From: Phoronis australis
Taxonomy: Eukaryota; Phoronida; Phoronidae
DNA: 64,000 nucleotides
Direction: 5' to 3'
Assembly: GCA_002633005.1 (NCBI GenBank)
Contig: NMRA01000002.1
Span: 518,876-582,875, forward strand
The notes under the pieces are model-generated. The model was not told the DNA's origin. It was given only the letters and a program-made list of their open reading frames with translations, and did not search any database. Shown piece by piece: positions 44,399 through 55,581 of this stretch (positions are counted from its first letter, which is position 1; the number at the start of each line of letters is the position of its first letter). Position numbers and translations under genes: made by a program.

Positions 44399-47300
44399 AT
44401 GGCGTCCGTGTTGGAGCAGTACGTGAACAATGTCCAAGCTTTGTCGCAACAAGGTGATTCTTTTGTAAACTTGTTTTGTATTTTCAGCAAAGCTTTGGAA
44501 ATTCAAGATGCAAATTGTATTTCTATTATGTGGAAATGTCAAAAGATTTCAATTTTCTTTGCACCAGTATCAGGCTTGCCAACCAGTTATCTCAATCCCC
44601 CGGCCTCAGCCCTAACTGCCTCACTCTCAGCCAGGCTGTCTAAATTCAGGCCCGCCTCAGCTCAGGCAAGCTTATCCAGCTACTCCCTTACCTTATCTTA
44701 GCTCAGCCTTAGCCAGCCAGCTACCTATATGAAGACTGATGTCAAAATACAACTTGAAACCGCTCTCACATACCTCGACATTTCATTCCGGCCGGGTATG
44801 CTTTCCTCATCACCTTGCCGTGAAACCTTTATCATCATGTAGAGCAGGCAAAATCTGTTGGTCAGTCGATGGACACTCGTTATTGCTGCAAGGATATAGG
44901 CTTGAAAAATGACTAACCTCCTATATTTGCATATGACTTACTTGTTCCACCTTTTTGTCTGGGTTTATACGCCAAGGGCAAGGCCCACGTCTGATTGTGG
45001 AGTCAAGTTGCACCTGATCAACCTAGATTGATGTTCAAAATTTGACAAAAATGATCTTGGTCATGAAAATCAACTTGATTATTTTTTGTTTGATTTTCTA
45101 GGGAACTTTTCCCAGCTTGTTGAGTACATCAGTAAAAGTTTTGAGTTCCTGTCAAAGAACCTGACTCACCTGGATGACGTCTTGGCCACTCTGGACAATC
45201 AACAGCACTCACTAGGTGTCCTCGGGATATTGTGAGTTAGCAGTTAGAAGTAATTTGTCAAAAATTTTCTTATTTAGCTTTTAAAACGTTGACTAAAGTC
45301 CCCTCAGCATGAGGTGACTCACCATTTCTTGACTTATGTTAGTTTTTTGTGTTGTCTAATAGAAGCAACACCTTTGATAACTATACCAAACAGATAGTAC
45401 CATACTCGTCCGGGTTACTGCCCATGCTTGGGTTACCGCCCACCCCCTGTTTTTTAAGATTCACAATTTAAGCGCCCTGGGCGGTAACCTGGACTAGTAC
45501 GGTACTTATGTTGTGAAAGTCATTATACATGCTAACAAATATTTTCAAATTAAAAAATTAATTGGTTACAGTACTGATCCATTATAAGAGAAATATACTG
45601 AATTTGAAGTCTTAAGTGAAGACTAATATATAATTTAGACTTGGTAATTTGTTTATTAAATCTTGCTGATCTCATATCTATTTACCTTATTTTTGCCAGG
45701 TGTGTGAAGTTCTCCGTTTCTCAAATCGCTGACTTCGAGACACTGTTTGTGCAAACGCAAGAGTTTATCAACCAAGCAAATGGTGAACACATTCGCTACT
45801 CTACAGATAATTGTAAGTATTTTCAGAAGTTTTAATGACTGTAAAAACACCATTGTCCTGATTTTCTTTTGCTAATTGTATTATTCATACCTTTATTGAC
45901 CTATCACAATCTTCGCCCCCTTGCCTAAAGTCGACAAACAAACAATAAGTTTTACATGACAACGTGTTGTTTGTCGGGTAAAATGGAGGCTTGGAAAGAA
46001 GGTGTGTCAAGAATGCTGCATCTGATTGGTCAGTTAAGCCATCACTCAAAATCCTGGCGATAGGTCAATCGACAGGTAACCAAGGGCAAGAAAAAGTTCG
46101 GTATTTGCTTGCATGCATACAAGTTTATTGTCATGATTATATTAGAACTGTTGTAACTGTGGCTTGGTTATTTTTTTTTTTTTAATGCTTATTACGGAAT
46201 CTTCAGAATACAATGAATATACATAACCTAGAAAGCGCCAAGAGGCATTAGATCTGGCTTGGTTATGAACAGAGAGTAGATAGTATTCCCAAATGGTTGA
46301 TAGTGAGACCTTCTAAATTAATAAACTCAACTATTAAATAAACCAATTTGTTTGGTGACGATGTGTCATTTCTCAACAGAATATCTAATTGATGGCTCTA
46401 TTACCATATCTTTTGAGATTTCTTGTTTGTCTTCTCTCTTTACATCACCTTATGAATAACCCAAACTGTGTTTCTGTGTTTCTAGTCGCTGAGCTATGGC
46501 ACAAGTTCACTGAACAGTTAGTAACTCGCAAACAGCCAATGAGGGGCATAGCACTGCTGTCAAAGGCGATAACTAAAGTACAGATGTCCCCTTCACAGCT
46601 GACGTCCATACACGGGGATTTATGCCAGGTTGGTAGATTTGGACAAAGTGTAACTTAAGTCTCTTTTTGGTGCAGTAGATTTCATGTAATGGCTATAAGC
46701 ACTTACTTCAAACTAATTTATTTTTTCCCATATTGAAGGATAAAGCAGTCGAGGCTTCCAATGACAATCAACATGTGTATTTTAGGTATATCTGGAAATT
46801 CATTTGGTAATTCTGTAACCTTCTTTCTGTCCTCTGTGCATTTTATATTTTTGTTTCATGCTGTGTATTTGTTGCTGGTTAATTATAATTCTGTTCCCTG
46901 TTTTAGCTTTGTCTGCTCTCAAAGTGCTTCACACCAGCTCTACAGTTCTTGGACACAGAAATCACAGACATTAGCAAAGAGGTGAGGTGATTCTGTTGTT
47001 TTTATATAAGTCTGTGGTCTGACTATAGCCATGTCAACTTAGATACTCGACATCTAAACTTGAGAGACTAGATTTTATGGAAACGTGATCATGCATAATT
47101 TCCTCTGTCAATTCAACGTGCTGGGAATTTTTAATGGCATGCCCTATGTTGTCTATTCAGGAAAGAACATTGGGACTGTTGTAGTACCCATTCAGACATG
47201 GGTTTGGAAGTGGTATGAGTATAAGCAAAGAGTGTAATTAGCAAAATATGTCTGGAAATGTGTTTTGTGTGGGAGCCTGTCTGGATTTATTTACATCACA

Positions 47301-50300
47301 GTACTCTCTATTGCTTTAGTGCACATTTGCTTCAACTTGACTGTATTGTATACTAGCAAAAATGTCATTACATCTACAGACAAGTTCATTGTATGCTTGA
47401 ATGCAGTGGCTTGGTTGACCGTGTATACGGAGAGTTTGAGCGAGTGTCCATTCATTAAGCAACAGATAGACAGAATTATGATGTCTTCGATAAATTATGT
47501 GTAGAAGAGGGTCTGCTGCCAACTGCTGCAATCATAAGAATTCAATTATGTGTAAGAATAAATACATTCTGTCTATTTTGGGAATTTTTGCAAAGGATTG
47601 AAAGTATTCAAAATTTGACCCATAGGTTTACAATTGAAAACTTCACCAAATAAAGTCCGTTTTCGAAATTCCTTTTATTAATTTGGAGAATATGCCTCCT
47701 ATGTATTGAGCATAATTATGGTATACATCTTGTAGAAACATATTAATGCCTTGTTATAGTTCTTGCTGTCAAGACACTGCAGAGTTATGGAACAAGAATT
47801 GAAGTTGATAACTTATTCCATGTTGATAATGCTTGTGCAATTTCAGGGTGGCCAGTACGATTCCAAGCACTTTTTGTTATACTACTACTATGGGGGAATG
47901 ATCTATACTGCCTTGAAAAACTACAAGAGAGCGCTGTACTTTTATGAAGTGGTGAGCCTCCATTTTTATCCCTGTGGCAATAGGTGTTTGATGCCTGACT
48001 GGTAGCATGTAAGCGCATGTAATTAGTTTCATGTCGTTTTAGCCTAGATTTTTTTGTTTCGGATATAGTTTTTTCTTTGGCTTCACTAATTTAAAACATA
48101 GAATAAATTTGGTCACTCGAGGAACTTTTTTTAAATTAATTATTGCCCTCCTTGTGTTTGTGTTTTTTACTATCCATGTTTGTTAGTTCAGAAAAGTAAT
48201 CGTTTTTGTTGTTCTGATGTGGCGACATTTTTTTCAATTGATGCATCATTGGATGTTCAAAAATTAAACTTATTTTGTTGTATATTGCATTGATATTTTT
48301 ATTAGGAAAGCTACTGATGTTATGTTAAATGGTGTCACTTGGGGATAAATTGATGTTCATTCAAATTAACTTTTATGATTTGGACAGAATATCTTTGAAA
48401 CTGTCTATGAAGCCAGTCATGTTCTATTTTTATGGCAGCTTTAGTGGTGCATTACGGTTGTGTCTTTTTTATTCTCGGGTGATGTTGAGCGTGTTGACAT
48501 AACTTTTATTCATATTTCAGGCTGTCACGACTCCAGCTATGGCTGTGAGCCATATCATGTTAGAGGCTTACAAGAAATTCACACTGACAGCACTCATTTT
48601 ACATGGGAAGGTTAGTGGAAGCCAATTAAAGCATTATTAGGTGTTACAACATCAAATTACACTTTCTTGACGGTATTTATTCACTGAAAATGTTTTTGGT
48701 GTAAAATGTGGAACCTAGGCCTTGTTAACGTCAGTAGTTCCATGGAGTTATCATGACTGCATTTGAATGCTATTTTCACGTGGTGTTATCACATATTGTG
48801 AACACATCCACTAAAACAAGAAACTGTAGGAACACCGCATTTATCCACCTTCACTCTTATCAGGCTTCTATTGTGAGTCAGCATGCGTGAATAATTGGCT
48901 GATAAGCCACCTCTGGAACTACTTTTGGCTGAATGGATGACCAAGCCATAAAATGATAATTAGCTAAGACCAGTTACTATAATGCAACAAAGAATAATGT
49001 CTTGCATCACCTAGCCTTGGTGGAAAGCTGTATACTGTATTGGCTCAAACAAAAGGTTAGAAAAATTCATTTCACGGGGAGGGGACGCTTATTGTAGTGA
49101 GCCTACGGGAGTTGAAACCCGGTTTCCCAAACGGGTAAAATCGGAAGCTAGGATTCATCAATTTACGCTCTGTGACGTACTTGTAGCCTATGACAGCCTT
49201 TCTACAAAATTGTGGTGCATTGCTATCAACTTCCGTTGTTAAATTACGATAATTTTTCAAAAAATTGTGCTCATCACAGGGCGAACACTTGCCGACTGAT
49301 GCGTCGCTGAATCGCGATCGTCAATAGGAAAACTTGTACTCTTGAATAAAAATATAGTTTCGACTCAACAAATTACCTGAAATCTTCCTGATGTTTTACA
49401 ATTTTTAAAGTTCATGTGGAGTCCAGATTAATTGCGATNNNNNNNNNNNNNNNNNNNNNNNNNNNNNNNNNNNNNNNNNNNNNNNNNNNNNNNNNNNNNN
49501 NNNNNNNNNNNNNNNNNNNNNNNNNNNNNNNNNNNNNNNNNNNNNNNNNNNNNNNNNNNNNNNNNNNNNNNNNNNNNNNNNNNNNNNNNNNNNNNNNNNN
49601 NNNNNNNNNNNNNNNNNNNNNNNNNNNNNNNNNNNNNNNNNNNNNNNNNNNNNNNNNNNNNNNNNNNNNNNNNNNNNNNNNNNNNNNNNNNNNNNNNNNN
49701 NNNNNNNNNNNNNNNNNNNNNNNNNNNNNNNNNGTGTTGCTGTGTTGCAAAATCTCTTATCCTGGGCCGATTTGAAAAATTCAAAGTTGTACTCACATTT
49801 GTTTTCGCTCCTCTTTTCAAATATTACAGTAAAAACTACGTAAAACTCTCTCCATAAAAAGTACAGTCTGCTAGCTAGATTGTAATCAGCTGATCATATC
49901 CGCATGAGCGAAGCCAATTATCCTCGCTCGTGACTCGATGACTAGAGCAGCTTGGCAGCATCCCTTTGATCGTGAGCCGAGCGCGACTCAGCCAAGGTGG
50001 ATAAATACGGTCTAGTTCAATTTTCCATACCCCACCGTTTACCTTAACCACTGGGGTTAGAACCAATCTTATTTAGTGGGAATGTTCATAGCATGAGATA
50101 GTCTTAATATTGTCTGGCCACACCCATGACCCAACTGTATGTGTTTACTTCTCTAAGTATCACTAATAGCAACTCTGAACTGAGGGTTACCACATTTCCT
50201 GCTGGTTCTTCCATATATTTTTGCTGTGTTCTCCATATTTTTGCCGTGTTCTCAGTATTATTGTCTTGTTTTCAGCTATCCAGCTTGCCAAAGTACACAT

Positions 50301-53300
50301 CTCAGGTGGTGGCCAGGTACATCAAGGTAAGGGTAAAAAACGTAACCCTTTTCAGCCTACCAAAAGATATTGAAAGTTTAATAAACATTTGCCTTGTGTT
50401 AAAAACAACTTTTGATTTAAGCCTCTTGATATTTCAAAATCAGTCTTGCCTTGTTTCTTATTCCAAGTAGAATTGATTTCTAGGCTTGAGATGGAATGAG
50501 AGATTGTTATTGCTTTAGACCAGGCACATTATGTTGCATGTTATGGTGTGTTAGCTTCAATAATCCAGGCAGTACAGCCATCATGAGAATTCCAGGCCAT
50601 TTATTGTTGGTCATGTTTGTTTCACTTAAGTATTCATTTGTGATCATATAGTCGCTGTACTTCTATTTACTAACCTTGAAGTGTAGCTGCATGACTTGCT
50701 GTGTTGTTCATCTGTTATCATCCTGTCACAAAATGATTCCACTGTTATTTCAGCCTCTCTGCCAGCCGTACAATGAGATTGTGACTTCCTACTCTAGTAT
50801 GAACGCCGATGACCTCCAAGGGGTCGTCGCCAAGCACACAGAGGTCATCACCAGGGACAATAACATGGGATTGGTCAAGCAGGTGGTCACATCGCTTTAC
50901 AAGAAAAATATCCAGAGGCTAACTAAGGTAGTTACCATGGTTACGTTTAAGTTCCCTACTGAGCATTGCTAGAAATGCTGGGCATGGGGTCAACAAGGTA
51001 GATTAAAAGTTATGGCCATAGCAACTGCACAAAGTTCAACAGAAAAACAAAACTGCTGAATATCTTTCCAATGCTTCAACAACATCATGAATTGTGCAAA
51101 TTCACCATTCAGTGGCATTTTAAAAGTCAGCTAACACGTTGTTGTGGCGAACTGTTGCAGAAGCAAGACTAGTCTGACCAACTTATTTCAGGCTTGAGTG
51201 AAATTAACCGAGAACGCTACTGTTGTAAAAACAAACATGCTGACCTGTAATTTAATGTGACTTTATGGAGTAGTTTGTGTGAAGAACGTTTACATAAAGC
51301 TGGCTAACAATACACTGCATTTATCCCAGAAGCACAACTGTAATCGAAGCAAAATCCAAGTCATAAGCCAGTTGATTATCTGAAAAAATTCACAGAAAAT
51401 AAAATCAATACCTCATGTCCTTCCTTCAATGTGCTACCGTAATTATTTCTTGTGTTTGTAATTTCAGACATTTTTGACCCTCTCGTTGGCTGACATGGCT
51501 AACAGGGTGCAGCTGTCCAGTCCAAAGGAAGCTGAGAAATATGTATTACATATGGTGAGTCAGGTCTGGTGATTACAGAAGTCATCGTTGTTGTATTGCT
51601 CTAGACATGTATAGCTGACCAGTGTCAACACGTGCTTGAATATCCTGCTGTTGGGTAGTGTGACTTTTAAGCAGTAGGATTAAGGTTACATATCCAAAAA
51701 TCATGGTTTGAGAAGTCACATACATGTTAGACAATGTGTCTTCCTAAAACTGCTTTGAGGTGATGATGTAGTAACTTTGTGTCTATGACCTATTTACACC
51801 AACCGTTACCCTAATTACATTGACACAATGTATTGGTCGGTCATTTCTCTGGCCATCTTTCCGTGCTCGTTCTTATAAGAATGCTGTAATGCCTAAAGAT
51901 GGCAGAAGAAGTGACCGACCGAAATGTTGTGCCAATGTAAATAGGCTAGAGGTTGGTGTAAATAAACCAATAGGTTTTAGATATGATGTTAGTTATTGTG
52001 TGTCTGTGTCGGTTGCATCGGCAGTCGCTATGATGTGATATTGCCTCAGTTCAGCTTTATAGTCCATGGCTGACATCAGCACCTTGTTCGATGTTTGCGT
52101 CCTGAGGTGGCGATAAATGTGGGCAGTTAGTGGGATGTGCTTTTGAACCCAGCACAAATTTTATGTGCTTAATCGTTAATAAAGCATGAAAATGCCTGGG
52201 TCTAACCCTTTAATACTTATACAGAAGTCATTTTTATCTGGTTGTGTCCTCTCTATGGATTTGCTGAATAAAATACACAATGGTTAAAATAAATTAAATT
52301 AATTTATTTAATATATGCACCAAAAAGCTTTACAATTTCTCATGCTTCTTTCTTGTATGTGCTAAGACGGCATGAAAACAGTTCTGAGAATCAAAATGTT
52401 CTTATCTATCATCTGATTATCTAATTTATTATCAGAATGTAAGGTAGCTTATCCAGTTAGATTTTATTCTAATTGCTATTTCTTTCATTTCAGATTGAAG
52501 ATGGGGAAATATTTGCTACAATAAGTCAAAAAGATGGCATGGTCAGTTTCCAAGACAACCCTGAAAAATACAGCAGTGTCTCCATGTTACAAAAAATTGA
52601 CCAAGAGGTAAGTTCTGCACAATTTTTAAGCTTTAAGTGGCATTGTCTGCGAGAAAAGTGATTTTCTGAGATCAAACCCTACATGGATTCAAACTTGGTA
52701 CCTTCACGGTTGCAGTGAAATGCTCTGATAGAAGAGCTAAATCCCACTTGATATTTCAAGAGTATTTAACTGGTCATGTCTTCACTCTTAATTTCAGCAA
52801 ATGTCTGACAGTCAGCGGTGAGATTTCAGATGATTTATGGCGATAAAACATAAAAACAACGGATGTTATTGTTTTATAGCTCTAGTAGAAGCTAATGACT
52901 TCAAAAAGCCTATCCCATTCAGCAGCAATTCCCAAAGTGTATTTTTTTCGGCTGTAAAACAGTAATGATCCCTTAATAAAATCTTGTGTTTTGCCTTCAG
53001 GAGTGAACGAATCGCGAAGTATAGAAGGTCAAAAGGTCAAACTGTTGGCATCATCTATTGCACAACTGAATAAAAAAATTTCACAAAGACTGAATGAGGC
53101 AGATTTTTTTCAAAGCGCACGTGACCTTTAAGATTCACATGTGATTACTGCTGTAAAGTTGCCTGCACGCACACGTCATGAGCAGAGGACTGTGGTACCT
53201 GCAATATTAACTTTAATGTTAACATTTGTAGTAGCACAATTATCGAAAACTTGCCTAGATCCAAAGTCGAATCTCTTGATTTAGTCTTTAAATGCTTTTC

Positions 53301-54728
53301 AGATGCAGATAAGTATGCAGTTAGAGGAGAAGGTACGCGAGATGGACCGGGAGCTGGCTGTGAATCCACAGTATGTTCAAAAGGTACGTAGTGCAATCAT
53401 AGTTTTATAGACCCATGTGCTGAGTTTTGAAGTTGGGAACATATGGTTGGATGTAAATTAATTCCAGGAGCCATGTGTTAGGCACATATACACGTGCTTG
53501 CAGCATTGATCGTTTGAGTGTACAATGTGTTATGGTAAAACATTCACACATAATTGTTGATTCATTTCTTTTTAAACTGACGTTAGATTTCAAACTTATT
53601 TGTGTATTCATTTAATTCGTTCTGTTGTTAGAGCCCATATGGAAACATTCTGAAACTGTTTTATTGTAACTCTAATTCGTACCATGTTCACAAGATATCT
53701 GTTGTTGAAAACTTGTGGAATTTCATACTACAGACAGCATTTAGCTTAAAGGCAAGGCAACTTTTTTCATGCCTTTTTTAGCAAAAATAAGGTTTGTTGG
53801 TTATCCCAGACATGTTTTCCACTTAATTACAGCTTTTCGTAATTTAATTAATTATTCGTTCTCCACTGCGTAAGTGACATTTTGGGAGGCAAGAATTTTG
53901 CACCAATTTCTTTTCATATAGTCTGACTGTGAGAGCTGCCAAGTCCATCATTGTTATATCTCGGTTGCGATAAGTTCGGTCGTTATTTGCTATTGTTTAC
54001 GAGTCAGTCAACATGCCACACTGTTAATGCGTACCGGGATGTACTCATTATCGTCTCACGGTCAGAGGAACAACAGTCCCACTTGCCCTAGAGTTCCTAA
54101 TGGATAGCGACCTGAGCACACAAACTGCGTACTCCCCGCCGTGTGACTCCCTCGCCACACACATAGCATCTTCGAAATAGTTCTAATACTTTAGACAAGT
54201 CCGCAATAAACTTATTAAAGTTTGGCTCACTGATCTGTTCATTGAACGACGAACTGTACTCTTCACTGGGCCTGTATTCACTCCCACTACTCAACATCGC
54301 AGCAGGGCTGCTTACAGGCTTTGGGCCATAATGAGTACACCCCGGTATGCAGCAACAGTGTGGCATGTTGAGCGACTCGTAAACAAAAGCAGACGACGAA
54401 CGGACTTATCACAACGGAGGTAGATCAATGACCGACTCGACAGCTCTCACAGTCAGACTATACGAAAAGAAATTGGCTCGAAATTCTTGCCTCCCAAAAC
54501 GTCACTTCCGGAGTAGAGAACGAATAATTAATTAAATTACGAAAAGCTACAATTAAGTGGAAAATATGTCTGGGATAACCAACGAACCTTATTTTTGCTA
54601 AGAATGACAAGAAAAAGGTTGCCTCGCCTTTAAACAGCATCTTTGATACATTGTAGAGTTCTGGTGTCCATGATGAAGATTTGCCTGGTTCCACATCGTC
54701 TCACAAAGGCTCAGGATTCTTTCTATGA
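44399..54728 (+). CDS. COPS3: COP9 signalosome complex subunit 3
   Basis: Subunit 3 of the CSN, the complex that removes NEDD8 from cullins and so controls SCF/CRL ubiquitin ligases in nucleus and cytosol. Exons: 44399-44453, 45102-45231, 45700-45812, 46486-46628, 46907-46981, 47847-47951, 48521-48610, 50276-50326, 50754-50927, 51468-51554, 52494-52607, 53303-53383, 54657-54728. All junctions are GT-AG with matching phases; total 429 aa, near the human length. Recognised stretches in order: [121 protein letters not shown] (PCI winged-helix region), [25 protein letters not shown] and DNPEKY. The last exon ([11 protein letters not shown]..., ending GFFL) is a Ser-rich tail, poorly conserved in general, so its assignment rests on phase, acceptor and position. 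Intron 7 contains a sized N gap. Confidence 0.97.
45396..45506. mobile_element. 111-bp MITE, miniature of the 41722-43879 family
   Basis: Starts 'agtaccatactcgtccgggt' and ends 'ggtaacctggactagtacgg' + 'tact', its reverse complement with few changes. Interior 'tactgcccatgcttgggtta' and 'aatttaagcgccc' match the left and right subtermini of the 2.2-kb element. It lies in COPS3 intron 2 between exons 45102-45231 and 45700-45812. Confidence 0.85.
49439..49733. other. assembly gap, 295 N
   Basis: Run of N in COPS3 intron 7. No COPS3 codon is missing: exons 48521-48610 and 50276-50326 join in phase and match the family without a gap. Confidence 0.98.
51791..51964. mobile_element. 174-bp foldback MITE
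   Basis: Begins 'tatttacaccaacc' and ends 'ggttggtgtaaata', exact inverted repeats. The inner arms continue to pair ('attggtcggtcatttct' with 'agaagtgaccgaccgaa', 'ggccatcttt' with 'aaagatggc') for about 65 bp with scattered mismatches, leaving a loop of about 35 bp. It lies in COPS3 intron 10. No coding content. Confidence 0.82.
52868..52976. repeat. dispersed repeat (related to 34143-34260)
   Basis: Contains 'gctaatgacttcaaaaagcc', 'cagcaattcccaaagtgtat' and 'tcggctgtaaaacagtaatg' in the same order as the copy at 34143-34260. It lies in COPS3 intron 11. Confidence 0.6.
53750..54629. mobile_element. 880-bp foldback DNA transposon, 189-bp TIRs, TTAA sites
   Basis: Arms 53750-53938 and 54441-54629 are long inverted repeats (outer ends 'aggcaaggcaac' and 'gttgcctcgcct') with moderate divergence. 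TTAA flanks both sides (53746-53749, 54630-54633), the target choice of piggyBac- and Kolobok-type elements. A 7-bp ACAGCAT is also present just outside each end, so a longer target duplication cannot be excluded. The middle carries a minus-strand 89-codon THAP-like frame. It sits in the last COPS3 intron, its right end only 27 bp before the exon 13 start. Confidence 0.82.
54097..54366 (-). pseudogene. THAP-like N-terminal frame inside the foldback element
   Basis: 89 codons starting [14 protein letters not shown], similar in style to the start of THAP zinc-finger domains (MPxxC...C) found in P- and Kolobok-type transposases. A later CYVCGEG is present, but the spacing of a full C2CH finger and the AVPTIF-type tail are not seen. 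Probably a truncated remnant of the autonomous element's protein. The family call is a guess from the first 12 residues. Confidence 0.4.
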
Positions 54729-55581
54729 TTTCGAGAGACGTATATAAAACAGTGCTGTAAAATCCTCAGATCTACTCTTCACTGTACAGTACAGTGTTAT
54801 CAAGGACCTGAAGATGGCGCTATTTGCATATTAGAAGAATCTGTTGATTGGAGACTACGATACTGTTGTCATATGCTGGTTCACACGCAAGGCTTAATTC
54901 AGAATTGTAGCATTAAAAGGCCGTTTTTGGCGATGTAAAACAAAACCAAATGTTAACGACTGTGGAAAAAATCAGGCTCTTTGTATCTTGTTTTGCTTAT
55001 GTTATGAAAGTGCTTGACACATTACAAACATTTTGTATTTGAAAATGACTTGTATTTCTCTAGATTGAATAACATACCAACTACACACATTCATGTCAAT
55101 TCAACATTTTTTCATAAATACCTTTCCTGGACTGAATATGAAATAAATAACTGATTTATGTTTGCATCTCAGCTCTGTAAAAGATCAATTTTTGTCAAAC
55201 AGTGTCTAATCACTAGTGTTTACAATACCAACTTCAAAGTCAAGGCCAGTTTCTACAGGATAGGTCTCCAGTCATTGTCTTGTGAACTGACCTCCTTACA
55301 TATGATGAGGTTGACGTCGATTTCCCATAATCTGTCACTCTAGGTATAACCATAACGAGGTCATTACAAGTTACCAACTGACAGTATTGGTCTTAGAGGC
55401 CAAAACAACAAATAGCAACAGAAAATACTAGAAAACTCTCTGGATGATGTAAATCTATTGGGTGAAAATTGTATTGGTATGTGAAAAAAAATTATGGCCA
55501 ATATGACGAGACTTGGTGCCAAAATACTTTCTTCCTGTTGAAGACGGAAAACACGAGTGCTCCATTTCATGTTTCCTGGTG
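54729..55581. other. convergent intergenic region, COPS3 and RPS19BP1 3' ends
   Basis: Only about 850 bp separate the two stop codons, so the 3' UTRs of the convergent genes must lie here and could overlap. 54753-54835 ('gctgtaaaatcctcag' ... 'gaagatggcgctatttgcat') resembles 55938-56012 ('gctgtaaaatccacag' ... 'aaagatggcgcaatttgcaa'), a short dispersed repeat. Confidence 0.65.

Noticed and set aside
49412..49857. Frames through the N gap
   Set aside because: They consist of undetermined bases.
53639..53755. Possible COPS3 last exon after 'ttgttag' reading [10 protein letters not shown]
   Set aside because: The alternative at 54657-54728 has a better acceptor, the right phase, a Ser/Asp/Gly-rich composition like the family tail and a suitable length.
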